From: Acetobacter garciniae
GTDB taxonomy: Bacteria > Pseudomonadota > Alphaproteobacteria > Acetobacterales > Acetobacteraceae
Length of the DNA stretch: 64,000 nt
NCBI RefSeq assembly: GCF_017377735.1
Contig: NZ_JAFVMH010000012.1
Coordinates: 1-64,000 of the forward strand
Direction of reading: 5' to 3'
Below, one piece after another: positions 26,770 through 34,603 of the stretch. Both the position numbers and the translations under genes were made by a program. The notes beneath the pieces were generated by a model. The model had not been told where the DNA came from and searched no databases. It saw nothing but the letters and a program-made list of their open reading frames with translations. How positions within the stretch are numbered: position 1 is the stretch's first letter; each line of letters begins with the position of its first letter.

Positions 26770-28323
26770 CTAATGCGCCCGTGCGGATGGGCTGGCGGCA
26801 TTTACGGGTGCGTCGGGTTGGTCCTGCCGGTCGCGGCGGCGTCTGTCGCCAGGGCCGCGCCGGGCCCAGGGCACCGGCAGGTAGCCACGGGGCTGATAGC
26901 CCGAAATCAGCAGGGTCCAGCCCATGGCAAAGACCGATACAAGGGCGGAGCCACCCAGCATTTCCGCGTTCAGGGATGTGTCGGGCAGCAGATGCGTGGG
27001 ATCGAACCCGGTCAGGGTTGCCGCCGTGGCCGTATTGGCGGGGGATGTATTCGCCCCCGCATGGGTGGCCGGCAGGGTGTCCAGCCCCTCATCCGTGTCC
27101 AGAAAGGCCAGCCCGTCGCGCAACGCCGGATGTGTGTGCCCCGAGAAGGCCGCGCGTCCTGTTCCGGCCTGGGCACCCAGCAGGGCGCTCAACACCGCGC
27201 GCGTTTCGGCAGGACTTTGCCCCCTGCCCGCCTGCCGCGTCTCATGCGAGGCAAGGCCACCTTGCGCGGGTGTTCCATGGGCCTGGCCACCCAGACGAAA
27301 AGCCTGGAACAGCCCGTCATCCGGGTTTTCCAGCACCGATTCCAGCATTTGCAGGGAAAGCGACAAAAGTGCTCCCGGTCCCAGCTCCGACACGTTGGCC
27401 CCGGCATTCTGTGACTGATCGGGCCCCGTTGCGGCCTGCATGGCGTCCTGTTCGATCTGGGCCATTGCGGGAACAAGATCATCCACCGGCATGTCATAGG
27501 CACTGGCCCATGCCTGAATGGCCGACATATGCGCAGGCCCCGCCTCTGCCCGCGACAGCAACGCAGACCGGGCAGCCTGCTGCGTAAGCGGGGAAGGCTG
27601 GGTTTCTGCCCCCGATTGAGCGGCCTGGAATGCCTCCGCCTCCGCCAGTTGCACGGCCGCACGCAGGGCCTGCTCTATCGAGACCGGCTGGCCCGGGGTA
27701 GGCAGCAGCATGGCACCATCCCCCGCGGCCAGGAGATCGGCCGATGAACTGACATCGAAGGCGGGGGTGGTTTCGGTCGGATCGGGGGGGAGGCTCGCCG
27801 CCGACTGCTCACCCACTTGGCCTGCCCCCTCTTTCATGACGGAAGCCGTATTGGCATCCGCACCGGACTGCTCCGCCGTGGCGGGCGCGGGCGTGTTGGC
27901 AGGCCGGGCCATGGGGGTCCAACCTATATCCCCCCCGCCCATGACAGCGTCGGGGTTGACGACAGGGCGCATCCAGCGTTCCAGCGCCTTGAGAACATCC
28001 GTAACAGTGGTGCTGTTACTGGTATTCCCGATAACGTTCCCGCTGGTATTCCCGGCGGACACCATGGCCGGGTCATAGGCCGCGCCGGACCCGGCCTGCA
28101 ACGCCTCCAGCGCCGAGCCCAGCAAAGGGTTTTCGGCTTCGTCCGACTGGCTGAGCGCCTCCAGCGCCTGGGGTGAAAGTTCGATCCGGTCAGCGGGAGA
28201 AAGTGCGGCCCCGGAAGTGTCGGCCTGGGCCGCCTGATCGTCATCCGCAAGCTTGTACAGGGCTTCGGCCAGCCGGGCCGGGCCGTCGGACCATGCAGAA
28301 CCTACCGGCTGCGATGTTGTCAT
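26770..28323 (-). CDS. Unknown Ala-rich protein with C-terminal membrane segment
   Basis: A 517-residue protein I do not recognise. It is acidic and rich in Ala, Gln, Gly and Ser. An N-terminal stretch has SPADRIELSPQALEALSQ, a short linear pattern often seen near the ends of flagellar and appendage-related proteins. A long, low-complexity middle follows, then a hydrophobic helix (SALVSVFAMGWTLLISGY) and a basic Arg/Pro-rich tail. That topology suggests a single C-terminal membrane anchor with the bulk on one side. It is convergent with the MRJP gene (33-base gap) and has no co-directional partner close by. Confidence 0.65.
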   Translation of the reverse strand: MTTSQPVGSAWSDGPARLAEALYKLADDDQAAQADTSGAALSPADRIELSPQALEALSQSDEAENPLLGSALEALQAGSGAAYDPAMVSAGNTSGNVIGNTSNSTTVTDVLKALERWMRPVVNPDAVMGGGDIGWTPMARPANTPAPATAEQSGADANTASVMKEGAGQVGEQSAASLPPDPTETTPAFDVSSSADLLAAGDGAMLLPTPGQPVSIEQALRAAVQLAEAEAFQAAQSGAETQPSPLTQQAARSALLSRAEAGPAHMSAIQAWASAYDMPVDDLVPAMAQIEQDAMQAATGPDQSQNAGANVSELGPGALLSLSLQMLESVLENPDDGLFQAFRLGGQAHGTPAQGGLASHETRQAGRGQSPAETRAVLSALLGAQAGTGRAAFSGHTHPALRDGLAFLDTDEGLDTLPATHAGANTSPANTATAATLTGFDPTHLLPDTSLNAEMLGGSALVSVFAMGWTLLISGYQPRGYLPVPWARRGPGDRRRRDRQDQPDAPVNAASPSARAH

Positions 28324-28621
28324 GGTCCGGTTCTCCGGTCTGTTCAAAACAGTCCCTGCCAGCGCAGAAACGCCCCGACCAGGGAACACCGAAAACCGTT
28401 ACAAAGTCATTAACAAACTGCACCGCCCACACAGCCGCCGGCACGGCCCTTCGGCGTTAGGCCCCGGGGTTTTTACAGGGTTCGGGTCCGGGACTTTCCA
28501 CCCGCCGTGCGATGGCAGCATACGGGGATGTTTTTCCCCCAAGGTAATCCGGGGGGTCAGCAATTCGCGCTGGCGGCCAGGGCATTCAGCGTGCCGAACG
28601 TCCCTGGCCGCTTTTGCAGCG

Positions 28622-29164
28622 TTATTGCGGCTGGCCGCCACCCGGCCGACCACCCGGCTGGCCACCACGCAGCACATCGGCCAGCGCCTGCAACTGTGCA
28701 TCGTTGTTCTTGAGCAGGGTGGCGTTGCCGGCATCGGGCACCAGGGTGGAACTGCCCGCCTGGTTGGGGGGCACGTTCATCAGGCTGGCGGTCAGGCCCA
28801 CGCAGGTCAGGCTCATGACAAATTCACGCGCGGTAAAGCCATTGGCTTTGAGAATACCGTCCAGCCCCTTGACCTGTTCGACCAGGCCGATCTGCTGGTC
28901 AAGCGACATGCCGAACTGCGAAGGGGGCTGGATACCCGCCGCCTGGATCGCCTTCAGCGCCGATGTCAGGCGCGGCAGCACGTCGGGGGCAAGCTTGTAA
29001 TGCAGCGCGGTGTTCGCATCACGCTGCATGGTGGCCTGCTGTTCGGGCGTCAGGGCGGGGGGCTGCCCGTTCGCCCCGGCCGGGGCCACGGTCTGGGCCG
29101 AAGCCACGGCCAGAAGGGAGACAGCACCCAAAACGCCCAAAGCGCCATTACGGAAAAAAGACAT
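28622..29164 (-). CDS. Small secreted hypothetical protein
   Basis: A 180-residue protein with a signal peptide (MSFFRNGALGVLGAVSLLAVASAQT). The mature part is helical and includes ALTPEQQATMQRDANTALHYKLAPDVLPRL and a predicted helix ending FVMSLTCVGLTASL, with a Gly/Gln/Pro-rich C terminus. I assign no function. The ATG at 29164 has a GAGG site; an upstream ATG at 29182 is also in frame. It lies 30 bases after the M29 aminopeptidase gene on the same strand and is probably co-transcribed. The 28324-28621 stretch downstream shows no gene. Confidence 0.65.
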   Translation of the reverse strand: MSFFRNGALGVLGAVSLLAVASAQTVAPAGANGQPPALTPEQQATMQRDANTALHYKLAPDVLPRLTSALKAIQAAGIQPPSQFGMSLDQQIGLVEQVKGLDGILKANGFTAREFVMSLTCVGLTASLMNVPPNQAGSSTLVPDAGNATLLKNNDAQLQALADVLRGGQPGGRPGGGQPQ

Positions 29165-29194
29165 CTTGCTCGACCTCATCATGCTGTATCCCAT

Positions 29195-30475
29195 TTATAC
29201 GTCATTCGCCCATTCGCCCTGGCGCATCAGGGGCGTTCTGGTCCCTGCCGCGTCAATCGCGTCGACATCCACCGCGCCAGAGCCGATCATCCAGTCTATA
29301 TGGATCATGCTGCTATTGGCACCACGCGCGGCAAGGGCTGCTTCGTCCTGGCCCTGCGTATCGCGCATGCATTTGGTATAGGCCTGCCCCAGGGCAATAT
29401 GGCTCGCGGCATTTTCATCGAACAGGGTGTTCTGGAACAGGATACCGCTGCGTGAAATAGGGGAGGAATGCGGCACAAGTGCGACCTCTCCCAACCGGCG
29501 CGCGCCTTCATCCGTGTCCAGCACGCGGGCCAGCACATCCTGCCCGCGATCGGCATGGACATCCACGATCCGCCCGGCTTCGAAACGTACGCGAATGCCA
29601 TCGATCAGCGTGCCCTGGTAGGAAAGCGGCTTGGTGCTGGCCACAACGCCTTCGACCTTAAGGCGGTGCGGTGTGGTGAACACCTCCTCCGTGGGCATGT
29701 TGGGGTTGCACAGAACGCCGTTGCCAGCCTGTTCGGCACCACCCGCCCATTCATGCCCGTCGGCCAGGCCCACGGTCATATCCGTGCCGGGGCCTGAAAA
29801 ATGCAGTGCCGCGTAACGCGCGGTATTGAGGAACGCGGCCCTGCGGTGCAGGACGGCGTTATGGGCGGCCCAGTCCGCCACCGGGTCGGCCCCGGTCAGG
29901 CGGGAGACCGAGAAAATGGCCTGCCAGAGTTTTTCCACTGCCTCATCCCGCGGCAGGTCGGGGAAGACCTGGGCCGCCCAGGCGGGCGTGGCCGCGGCCA
30001 CGATGCACCAGTTCACGTCGAAATTGGTGATGATCTCCATCGCCGGGCGGTTGACGGCGGAGGCCGCACGGCTGGCGCGCGAGACATGGTCGGGGTTCTG
30101 CCCGGCCAACAGCGTGGGGTTGCCCCCCGTAATGGCCATGCGCGCGGCCCCGCTGCGAAAGCCTTCTGCCATGCCCTTGGCCAGCCAGCCCGCGGCAGTG
30201 TCGAACGTGTTTTCATGCCCGTACTGGTATCGGGCCAGGGTGGTTTCATCATCGGCATAGAAGGTCGTCACCAGCGACGCACCGGCGCGGTAGGCATGCT
30301 GCGTGATCTTGCGCACCAGGGGCACGGCATCCAGCGGTGCCGTCAGGATCACCTGCTGGCCGGGGGCCACGTTCAGGCCGGTCCGCACGCCGACTTCGGC
30401 CAGGCGGTCCAGCATGGACGCAAATTCGGCCGATGCCAGGTAGCCGCCCGGATTGTGCGTATTCTCTCCTGTCAC
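29195..30475 (-). CDS. M29-family aminopeptidase (AmpS-like)
   Basis: A 426-residue metallopeptidase of family M29. Characteristic blocks: FYADDETTLARYQYGHENTFD near residue 73, GTDMTVGLADGHEWAGG near 237, MPTEEVFTTPHRLKVEGVV near 265, and a C-terminal NSSMIHIDWMIGSG. These hold the metal ligands (Glu, His, Asp). The enzyme releases N-terminal residues from peptides in the cytoplasm. The start is taken as a GTG at 30475, preceded by GGAGG; the ORF frame extends 17 codons further. A second, smaller secreted gene follows 30 bases downstream. Confidence 0.9.
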   Translation of the reverse strand: MTGENTHNPGGYLASAEFASMLDRLAEVGVRTGLNVAPGQQVILTAPLDAVPLVRKITQHAYRAGASLVTTFYADDETTLARYQYGHENTFDTAAGWLAKGMAEGFRSGAARMAITGGNPTLLAGQNPDHVSRASRAASAVNRPAMEIITNFDVNWCIVAAATPAWAAQVFPDLPRDEAVEKLWQAIFSVSRLTGADPVADWAAHNAVLHRRAAFLNTARYAALHFSGPGTDMTVGLADGHEWAGGAEQAGNGVLCNPNMPTEEVFTTPHRLKVEGVVASTKPLSYQGTLIDGIRVRFEAGRIVDVHADRGQDVLARVLDTDEGARRLGEVALVPHSSPISRSGILFQNTLFDENAASHIALGQAYTKCMRDTQGQDEAALAARGANSSMIHIDWMIGSGAVDVDAIDAAGTRTPLMRQGEWANDV

Positions 30476-30612
30476 GATGTCGTCTTTCCTCCCGCGTTGC
30501 AGCACCCGTCCTGCGGGTGCCGACACTATGTCCCGTTCCGTCCTATCGGATACCGAAGTGCCCCATCAGTCAACATGCGCCGCCGCGCGCGGGTTCCGTC
30601 ACGCATTACCCG

Positions 30613-31188
30613 TCACGTTTCGGCCGGGGCCGGACAGGGCAGGAGCTGCGGCGTGAGATCGGCGGGCAGGTAGAGCGGATGGCACGGCCGCCCCGACTTG
30701 CCGACCCGCAGGGCATAAAGGGCAATGCCATGGGCCTGGAGCATGCGCACGACCTCCGGCCCACGCGCGCGCAACTGCTTGTGATGGGGGGAACCGTACG
30801 CCACGATCACCTTGTCGGCCTCGCGCGCCATGGCCAGCAGGGCGGCATCGTTCCCCGGGCCCACGGGGTCGGCGACTTCCAGCAGGCGTAGCTGGTCCGT
30901 ACAGCGATAGGCAAAGGTATTGCCCACGAACATGCCGCCATATCCCCACGTCCGTGCATAGCGCTGGCATTTGGCGACGGTGCGGTCATCCCCCAGTTCG
31001 GTGGCGACGGAAGGGTTCATCATCAGCCACATCACCAGCGGCTTTGTGGGGTCCCATACCCGCTTGAGCGTATAACGATAGCACTCGCCCGGCCCGTCAT
31101 AGGTCGCCTGGCTGACAACGTCATCAGACAGTTTCAGCGGGCGGGACGATCCCACATGGTGCTGCTGACCTGCGAACAAATCCTTCAT
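30613..31188 (-). CDS. DUF1643 protein
   Basis: A 191-residue protein. YRYTLKRVWD followed by WLMMNPSVATELGDDRTVAKCQRYARTWGYGG and VGNTFAYRCTD matches the DUF1643 domain, found in phage and bacterial chromosomes but without a known biochemical role. VIVAYGSPHHKQLRARG is the second family block. The protein is soluble with no signal peptide. It lies downstream of the MFS gene on the same strand, past a stem-loop, so co-transcription is not clear. Confidence 0.8.
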   Translation of the reverse strand: MKDLFAGQQHHVGSSRPLKLSDDVVSQATYDGPGECYRYTLKRVWDPTKPLVMWLMMNPSVATELGDDRTVAKCQRYARTWGYGGMFVGNTFAYRCTDQLRLLEVADPVGPGNDAALLAMAREADKVIVAYGSPHHKQLRARGPEVVRMLQAHGIALYALRVGKSGRPCHPLYLPADLTPQLLPCPAPAET

Positions 31189-31257
31189 GATGCTCCTGCG
31201 CGAATAACCCGACCTGTCTGCTGTTTAGGCCAGGCCGGGCCTGCGCACAAAGGGCGA

Positions 31258-31280
31258 CGTGACGGTTTTATGCCGTCACG
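31258..31280 (-). terminator. Stem-loop overlapping the MFS stop codon
   Basis: CGTGACGG (31258-31265) pairs with CCGTCACG (31273-31280) with the TAA stop of the MFS gene in the loop. There is no clear U tract. It may end the transcript or stabilise its 3' end. Confidence 0.4.
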
Positions 31281-32515
31281 CGCCAGTTCAGGCGGGCATT
31301 CAGCAGGGTCAGGACCAGCACCCCCAGGGCACCCCCGCCCACGGTCAGCATCAGGGCGGGGGCAAGGCCTACACCCAGCCAGCCCGCGATCTGTGTTTGC
31401 AGCAGGGCGTTGCTGGCCGCCAGCAGGTTGCCGCACTGATAGGCAAGGCCCGGAAAAGTCGCGCGGACGGATGCGGGCGAAAGTTCGCTCAAATAAGCGG
31501 GCACCACACCCCACGCACCCTGGATGCAGAACTGGATGCACGCAGCCCCCACCCCCAGCAGAACAGGAGACGACGGCAGGGTCCACAAGGGCAGCAGCGG
31601 CAGCGTGGCCAGGGCGGCCACGGCAATGGCGTATTGCCGCCCGATCTTTTGCGACAGCATGCCGAAAACCAGCCCGCCCGCCATGGCCGCGATGTTGTAG
31701 ATCACCACCATGGTGGTGATGGACGGGGGCGATATGTGCCGCTCAAGCGCCAGAAAGACCTTGGGATACAGGTCCTGCGAGCCGTGGCTCATGAAATTGA
31801 AGCCGGTCATGAGGGCCACCGCAAAAATGCACAGGGCCGTATTGTTGCGCACGACCGCCAGCATGCCCGGCTGTTGTGCGCCTGCCCGCATGCCGGTCGC
31901 ACCCTGGGCGTGGCGGGCCAGCCAGTCGGGGCTTTCGGGCACCCGCAGCGCGATATACAGCGCCGACACCACGGAACACCCGCCCAGAATAAACAGCCCG
32001 CGCCAGCCCATGACCGGCAGCAGCAGGAACATGAGCGAAGCCAGCAGATACCCCGCAGGGTACCCCGCCTGCAAAATGCCCGAGGCCGTTCCCCGCCATG
32101 TAGGGGGCACGCTTTCCATGATCAGCGACGTGCCAACCCCCCACACCCCGCCCAGGGCGATGCCGAAGACCGCACGCAGGCCCAGGAAAATGCCCAGGGT
32201 GGGCGACAGGGCCGAAAGGACCTCGATCAGGGAATAGATGCCGATCGTCGCCATCAGAACCGGCTTGCGCCCGTATTTGTCCGCCGCCCTGCCGCACAGG
32301 AACGCGCCGACAGGCCGGGTGATGAGCGTGAGCGTAGGGGCCAGCAGGACCGCCTCAAGCGAGACGCCAAAACTATGGGCCACATTATCGAGGGTGAACA
32401 GCACAATGAAAAAATCACAGGCGTCCAGCATCCAGCTTAAGAACGACGCCGCCACCACATGGCGGGCTGTTGCGCGATCAACCGATTGAGGAGCCACAGC
32501 AGCCACTCGCTTCAC
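31268..32515 (-). CDS. MFS transporter, sugar/organic-acid-proton symporter type
   Basis: A 415-residue permease with 12 predicted transmembrane helices. The MFS loop motif GRAADKYGRKPVL sits between helices 2 and 3 (about residues 75-87), and LDACDFFIVLFTLD opens helix 1. The overall style (FLSWMLDACDFFIVLF, and GGVWGVGTSLIMESVPPTWRG) is that of carboxylate/lactate symporters (the Jen1/SHS-like family), but substrate assignment is an inference. In this genome such a carrier would fit the lactate and glycolate oxidation genes. A 13-bp exact inverted repeat flanks it (31246-31258 and 32550-32562). Confidence 0.85.
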   Translation of the reverse strand: MKRVAAVAPQSVDRATARHVVAASFLSWMLDACDFFIVLFTLDNVAHSFGVSLEAVLLAPTLTLITRPVGAFLCGRAADKYGRKPVLMATIGIYSLIEVLSALSPTLGIFLGLRAVFGIALGGVWGVGTSLIMESVPPTWRGTASGILQAGYPAGYLLASLMFLLLPVMGWRGLFILGGCSVVSALYIALRVPESPDWLARHAQGATGMRAGAQQPGMLAVVRNNTALCIFAVALMTGFNFMSHGSQDLYPKVFLALERHISPPSITTMVVIYNIAAMAGGLVFGMLSQKIGRQYAIAVAALATLPLLPLWTLPSSPVLLGVGAACIQFCIQGAWGVVPAYLSELSPASVRATFPGLAYQCGNLLAASNALLQTQIAGWLGVGLAPALMLTVGGGALGVLVLTLLNARLNWRVTA

Positions 32516-33147
32516 TCCTTGTCCTGCACGCTGGCGTCAATCGGCCAGGGTCGCCCTTTGTGGCACGGTACAATACCCTTCGCCATGCCGTGTCATTCAC
32601 GAATACGCCATTCCCGACCCAATGCCCCACCGCGCACAAAGGGATTATTAATATTTATACAGTATTTGCATGGCATGACCGCATGAGAGCGGAATTTCCG
32701 TAATAGAACAACACTATAATAAATAATTTAGAGATTTTTCGACCCGTCCCATCATACCGTTCCCGATCTATTTTCCGATCTGTTTTAAAGGCGTGCCTCA
32801 TGGTTCGCGGTTTGCCCGCATTATCCGCCCTTGCAGCCCTGGTGGTTTTACCCTCATCCGGGCCCGCCCTGCCCTCCGCCAGTCAGGGGGCAGTCCCGGC
32901 AAGGCCTGTGCGCCCTGCTGTTTCCGTCGTGCGGCTTACCAGCCCGCTGCATGCTGCGGGACCGTGGCAGATCTACCCCGCACCCACCCCGCCTTCCCCT
33001 GCCCGCCGCCCTTTATTCCCCGCCAGCCCACGCCACGGATAAGCCCCCGCACAAGCGCTGTCAGCCCCGATTTTTTATGCCTGATACGGGTCCGGGGGCT
33101 GCGCTTTTTTCGTGATATTTGCCGCCCATATCGTCTATGATCCCATA
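32516..33147. other. Long upstream region between MFS and acyltransferase genes
   Basis: A 632-base stretch. The part from 32640 to 32780 is clearly AT-rich against its surroundings and probably holds promoters. A 80-codon frame at 32800-33042 begins MVRGLPALSALAALVVLPSS, looks like a signal peptide, and then becomes Pro-rich without further structure; I judge it a weak candidate for a small secreted protein. No RNA gene or other coding signal is seen. Confidence 0.4.
32800..33042 (+). CDS. Weak candidate: small secreted protein ORF
   Basis: An 80-residue ORF with an N-terminal signal-like segment and a Pro/Ala-rich remainder (SPLHAAGPWQIYPAPTPP). It has no family I recognise and no strong ribosome site before the ATG. 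It could be a chance reading frame in GC-rich DNA. Confidence 0.25.
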   Translation: MVRGLPALSALAALVVLPSSGPALPSASQGAVPARPVRPAVSVVRLTSPLHAAGPWQIYPAPTPPSPARRPLFPASPRHG

Positions 33148-34353
33148 ATGCAGGACCCGCCCGCTCCTTCCCCGGCCAGTATGCCCACGCCAAAACGGGA
33201 TACCGTTCTGGACGGGTTGCGCGGGGTTGCGGCACTGGTCGTGACCTTTTCGCATTTTGTCTGCGCCTTTCTGCCCGCCTGGCTGCCTATTTATGCCGCC
33301 AACCCGTCCTGGATCGCGGATACGCCGTTTGCGCTGTTGTTCAATGGTTCCTTCCCGGTTGCGATATTTTTTGTGCTCTCGGGCTTCGTCATCGCGCTGA
33401 CATCTTCCAAGCTTGCATACCCCATGCTGCTGAACTGCGGGATACGCTATTTCCGGCTGGCACTTCCGGCCTGCGCCAGTACCATCTATGCCTGGATTTT
33501 ACTGAAACTTTTTGCATCAGAACTTGAATCGGCCCGCGCGATCATTGGCAGCCCGTGGCTTGCCGCCAGCTATGGCCTGGACCTTCCCCCCTTCATGACA
33601 GCGGTCAGAGACGGTCTGGTCGATGTGTTTCATACGGGCGATTCCGCTTTCAACAATGTCCTGTGGACCATGAAAAAGGAATTCCTGGGTTCGTGCATGA
33701 TCTATGCGCTGTATTCCCGCCCCGCTTTCAGATACCGGCTGTATTGTCTCGTCCTGGGCCTGATCGCCACACTGTGCGTACAGCGCTTTTCCTACACGGC
33801 ATTTTTCGCCGGCGCACTGATTTACGAAACCCGGATGCGCGGCAACCATTCGCAATACGTCCATGCCTGTCTATTTTTGTTTTCCCTGCTTCTGGGCATG
33901 TTTACGACGCCTTTCCTTGAACACCACCCGGCACTGTCGATTTTGAACCATGTGCCCACCCTGGTCGCGGGGGACGATACCATGTCCGTGTGGGTGACGC
34001 TGGGGGCGATCGCCCTTGTCTATGCCGCGCGCCATCTGCATTTTGTCCGCAAACTTCTCATGGCGCGGCCCGCGCAATTCCTGGGCAGGATCTCCTTCGG
34101 CCTGTACCTGACGCATGTGCCGCTATTGTATACGCTGTTCGCGGGCATGGCTGTTTCCACCTTCCTGCCCTGGTCCGCCCGGCTGGTGGTCCTGTTCCTT
34201 GTCTATGTTCCCGTGATTCTGACAATGGGCTATATTTTCACGCGCGTTGTCGATGAACCGTCTCTGGGTGCGCTGCACCGCCTGCGCAAATGGATCTGGC
34301 CTGCTCGCTGGCTTCCCCACCAGAGCAGCCCGGCCACCCCACCCGCAGAATGA
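33148..34353 (+). CDS. Acyltransferase 3 family membrane protein (OafA/YrhL-like)
   Basis: A 401-residue integral membrane acyltransferase. The N-terminal DTVLDGLRGVAALVVTFSHFV carries the catalytic-type RG-A-A and H region of the family. ALIYETRMRG and SFGLYLTHVPLLYTLF near residue 315 are typical. Such enzymes add O-acetyl groups to polysaccharides or lipids; the target is unknown. The ATG at 33148 is chosen; MPTPKR at 33181 is an alternative. It converges with the acs gene across a repeat element (34371). Confidence 0.85.
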   Translation: MQDPPAPSPASMPTPKRDTVLDGLRGVAALVVTFSHFVCAFLPAWLPIYAANPSWIADTPFALLFNGSFPVAIFFVLSGFVIALTSSKLAYPMLLNCGIRYFRLALPACASTIYAWILLKLFASELESARAIIGSPWLAASYGLDLPPFMTAVRDGLVDVFHTGDSAFNNVLWTMKKEFLGSCMIYALYSRPAFRYRLYCLVLGLIATLCVQRFSYTAFFAGALIYETRMRGNHSQYVHACLFLFSLLLGMFTTPFLEHHPALSILNHVPTLVAGDDTMSVWVTLGAIALVYAARHLHFVRKLLMARPAQFLGRISFGLYLTHVPLLYTLFAGMAVSTFLPWSARLVVLFLVYVPVILTMGYIFTRVVDEPSLGALHRLRKWIWPARWLPHQSSPATPPAE

Positions 34354-34370
34354 AACCCTCACTAATATAG

Positions 34371-34451
34371 AGAAGTTTTCGGGTGTCTCCTTTTTAAAAA
34401 GGTGATGTTCTCTGAAGCTTTTTGAAAAAATCTTCACCAAAAACTTTTATC
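34371..34451 (+). repeat. Convergent-junction double-hairpin repeat, copy A
   Basis: About 80 bases beginning AGAAGTTTTCGGGTG and ending CACCAAAAACTTTTATC, so the ends are an imperfect inverted repeat. Inside are two stem-loops: TCTCCTTTTTAAAAAGGTG and a GAAGCTTTTTGAAAAAA segment. It lies between two genes whose ends face each other (acyltransferase and acs). Compare copies at 41919, 48306 and 63146. Confidence 0.75.
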
Positions 34452-34603
34452 AGTTTTTATCAATGCGTTGTTTTGGAACAGCCTCTTGCCGGGAATACCG
34501 CCAGGCCTGTGCCACACAACAAAAATCTCCAGGCCGCGAGAGCCGCGACCTGGAGATGCAAAAACGTCAGTAACCAGCCTGTCAAAATCGGATTTTGACG
34601 CTA

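Noticed and set aside
34123..34440. Short ORF beginning MVKIFSKSFREHHL
   Set aside because: It is produced by repeat copy A; similar false ORFs appear at all four copies.
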